Below are positions 63,938-64,000 of a DNA stretch of 64,000 nt, in pieces (position 1 is the stretch's first letter; the number at the start of each line of letters is the position of its first letter). The translations under genes and the position numbers were made by a program. Source of the stretch: Membranipora membranacea (Eukaryota; Bryozoa; Gymnolaemata; Cheilostomatida; Membraniporidae); NCBI GenBank assembly GCA_914767715.1, contig OU612070.1, forward strand, positions 7,953,501-8,017,500. The letters run 5' to 3'. The notes under the pieces were generated by a model. That model had not been told where the DNA came from, did not search any database, and saw only the letters and a program-made list of their open reading frames with translations.

Positions 63938-64000
63938 ATTAAAACACATACCCCAGATATAACTAACAGTGAGAAGTGAGAGGAAATTAGAAATTCTAAT

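Noticed and set aside
1-64000. CRISPR arrays, operons, riboswitches or other prokaryotic systems
   Set aside because: The window is clearly eukaryotic, with spliced genes, and no regularly spaced repeats of that type are present.

Overview
This window is a stretch of an animal (metazoan) nuclear genome. It is AT-rich, has GT-AG introns, many short exons, tRNA-derived SINEs, non-LTR retrotransposon fragments and several families of small inverted-repeat elements. Needing an axonemal dynein, the organism builds motile cilia or flagella. I cannot name the species; the gene style suggests an invertebrate.

Almost the whole window is one gene on the minus strand: an axonemal dynein heavy chain. 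I reconstructed 86 coding exons between 63913 (most 5' exon seen) and the TAG stop at 4520-4522. Splice sites and reading phase were checked junction by junction. The exons add up to about 13.8 kb, or roughly 4,590 residues, and the true N-terminus lies beyond the right edge. From right to left the exons encode the N-terminal tail (about 63.9-56.8 kb), the linker (56.5-50.3 kb), AAA1 (50.0-47.5 kb), AAA2 (46.5-42.5 kb), a basic/serine-rich insert (42.2-40.8 kb), AAA3 (40.2-34.7 kb), AAA4 (33.4-29.7 kb), the stalk with its microtubule-binding tip (29.3-27.3 kb), AAA5 (26.9-22.3 kb), AAA6 (16.8-11.8 kb) and the C-terminal domain (11.4-4.5 kb). Wording around AAA2 and the C-terminus is closest to what I remember of DNAH14/DNAH6-type chains, with DNAH14 the better guess; no alignment was run.

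The largest dynein intron (16799-22336) contains a complete second gene on the opposite strand. This is a three-exon major-facilitator transporter of about 494 residues (19473-21918), most like the SLC46 (proton-coupled folate transporter) family. A degraded LINE with endonuclease-like sequence sits in the same intron.

The rest is intronic or 3'-flanking DNA carrying mobile-element debris. A 5'-truncated LINE (47917-48610) has an 18-bp target-site duplication that copied a dynein splice donor. There are three tRNA-type SINE-like units, a family of CAGGGGGGTC-ended MITEs, a 514-bp palindromic element with a second copy, a MITE bounded by TTAA, and several hairpins and microsatellites. Positions 1-4519 hold no supported gene. 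The clearest unusual points are the nested antisense transporter, the LINE insertion at a splice donor, and a cluster of tiny frame-neutral exons between AAA2 and AAA3.
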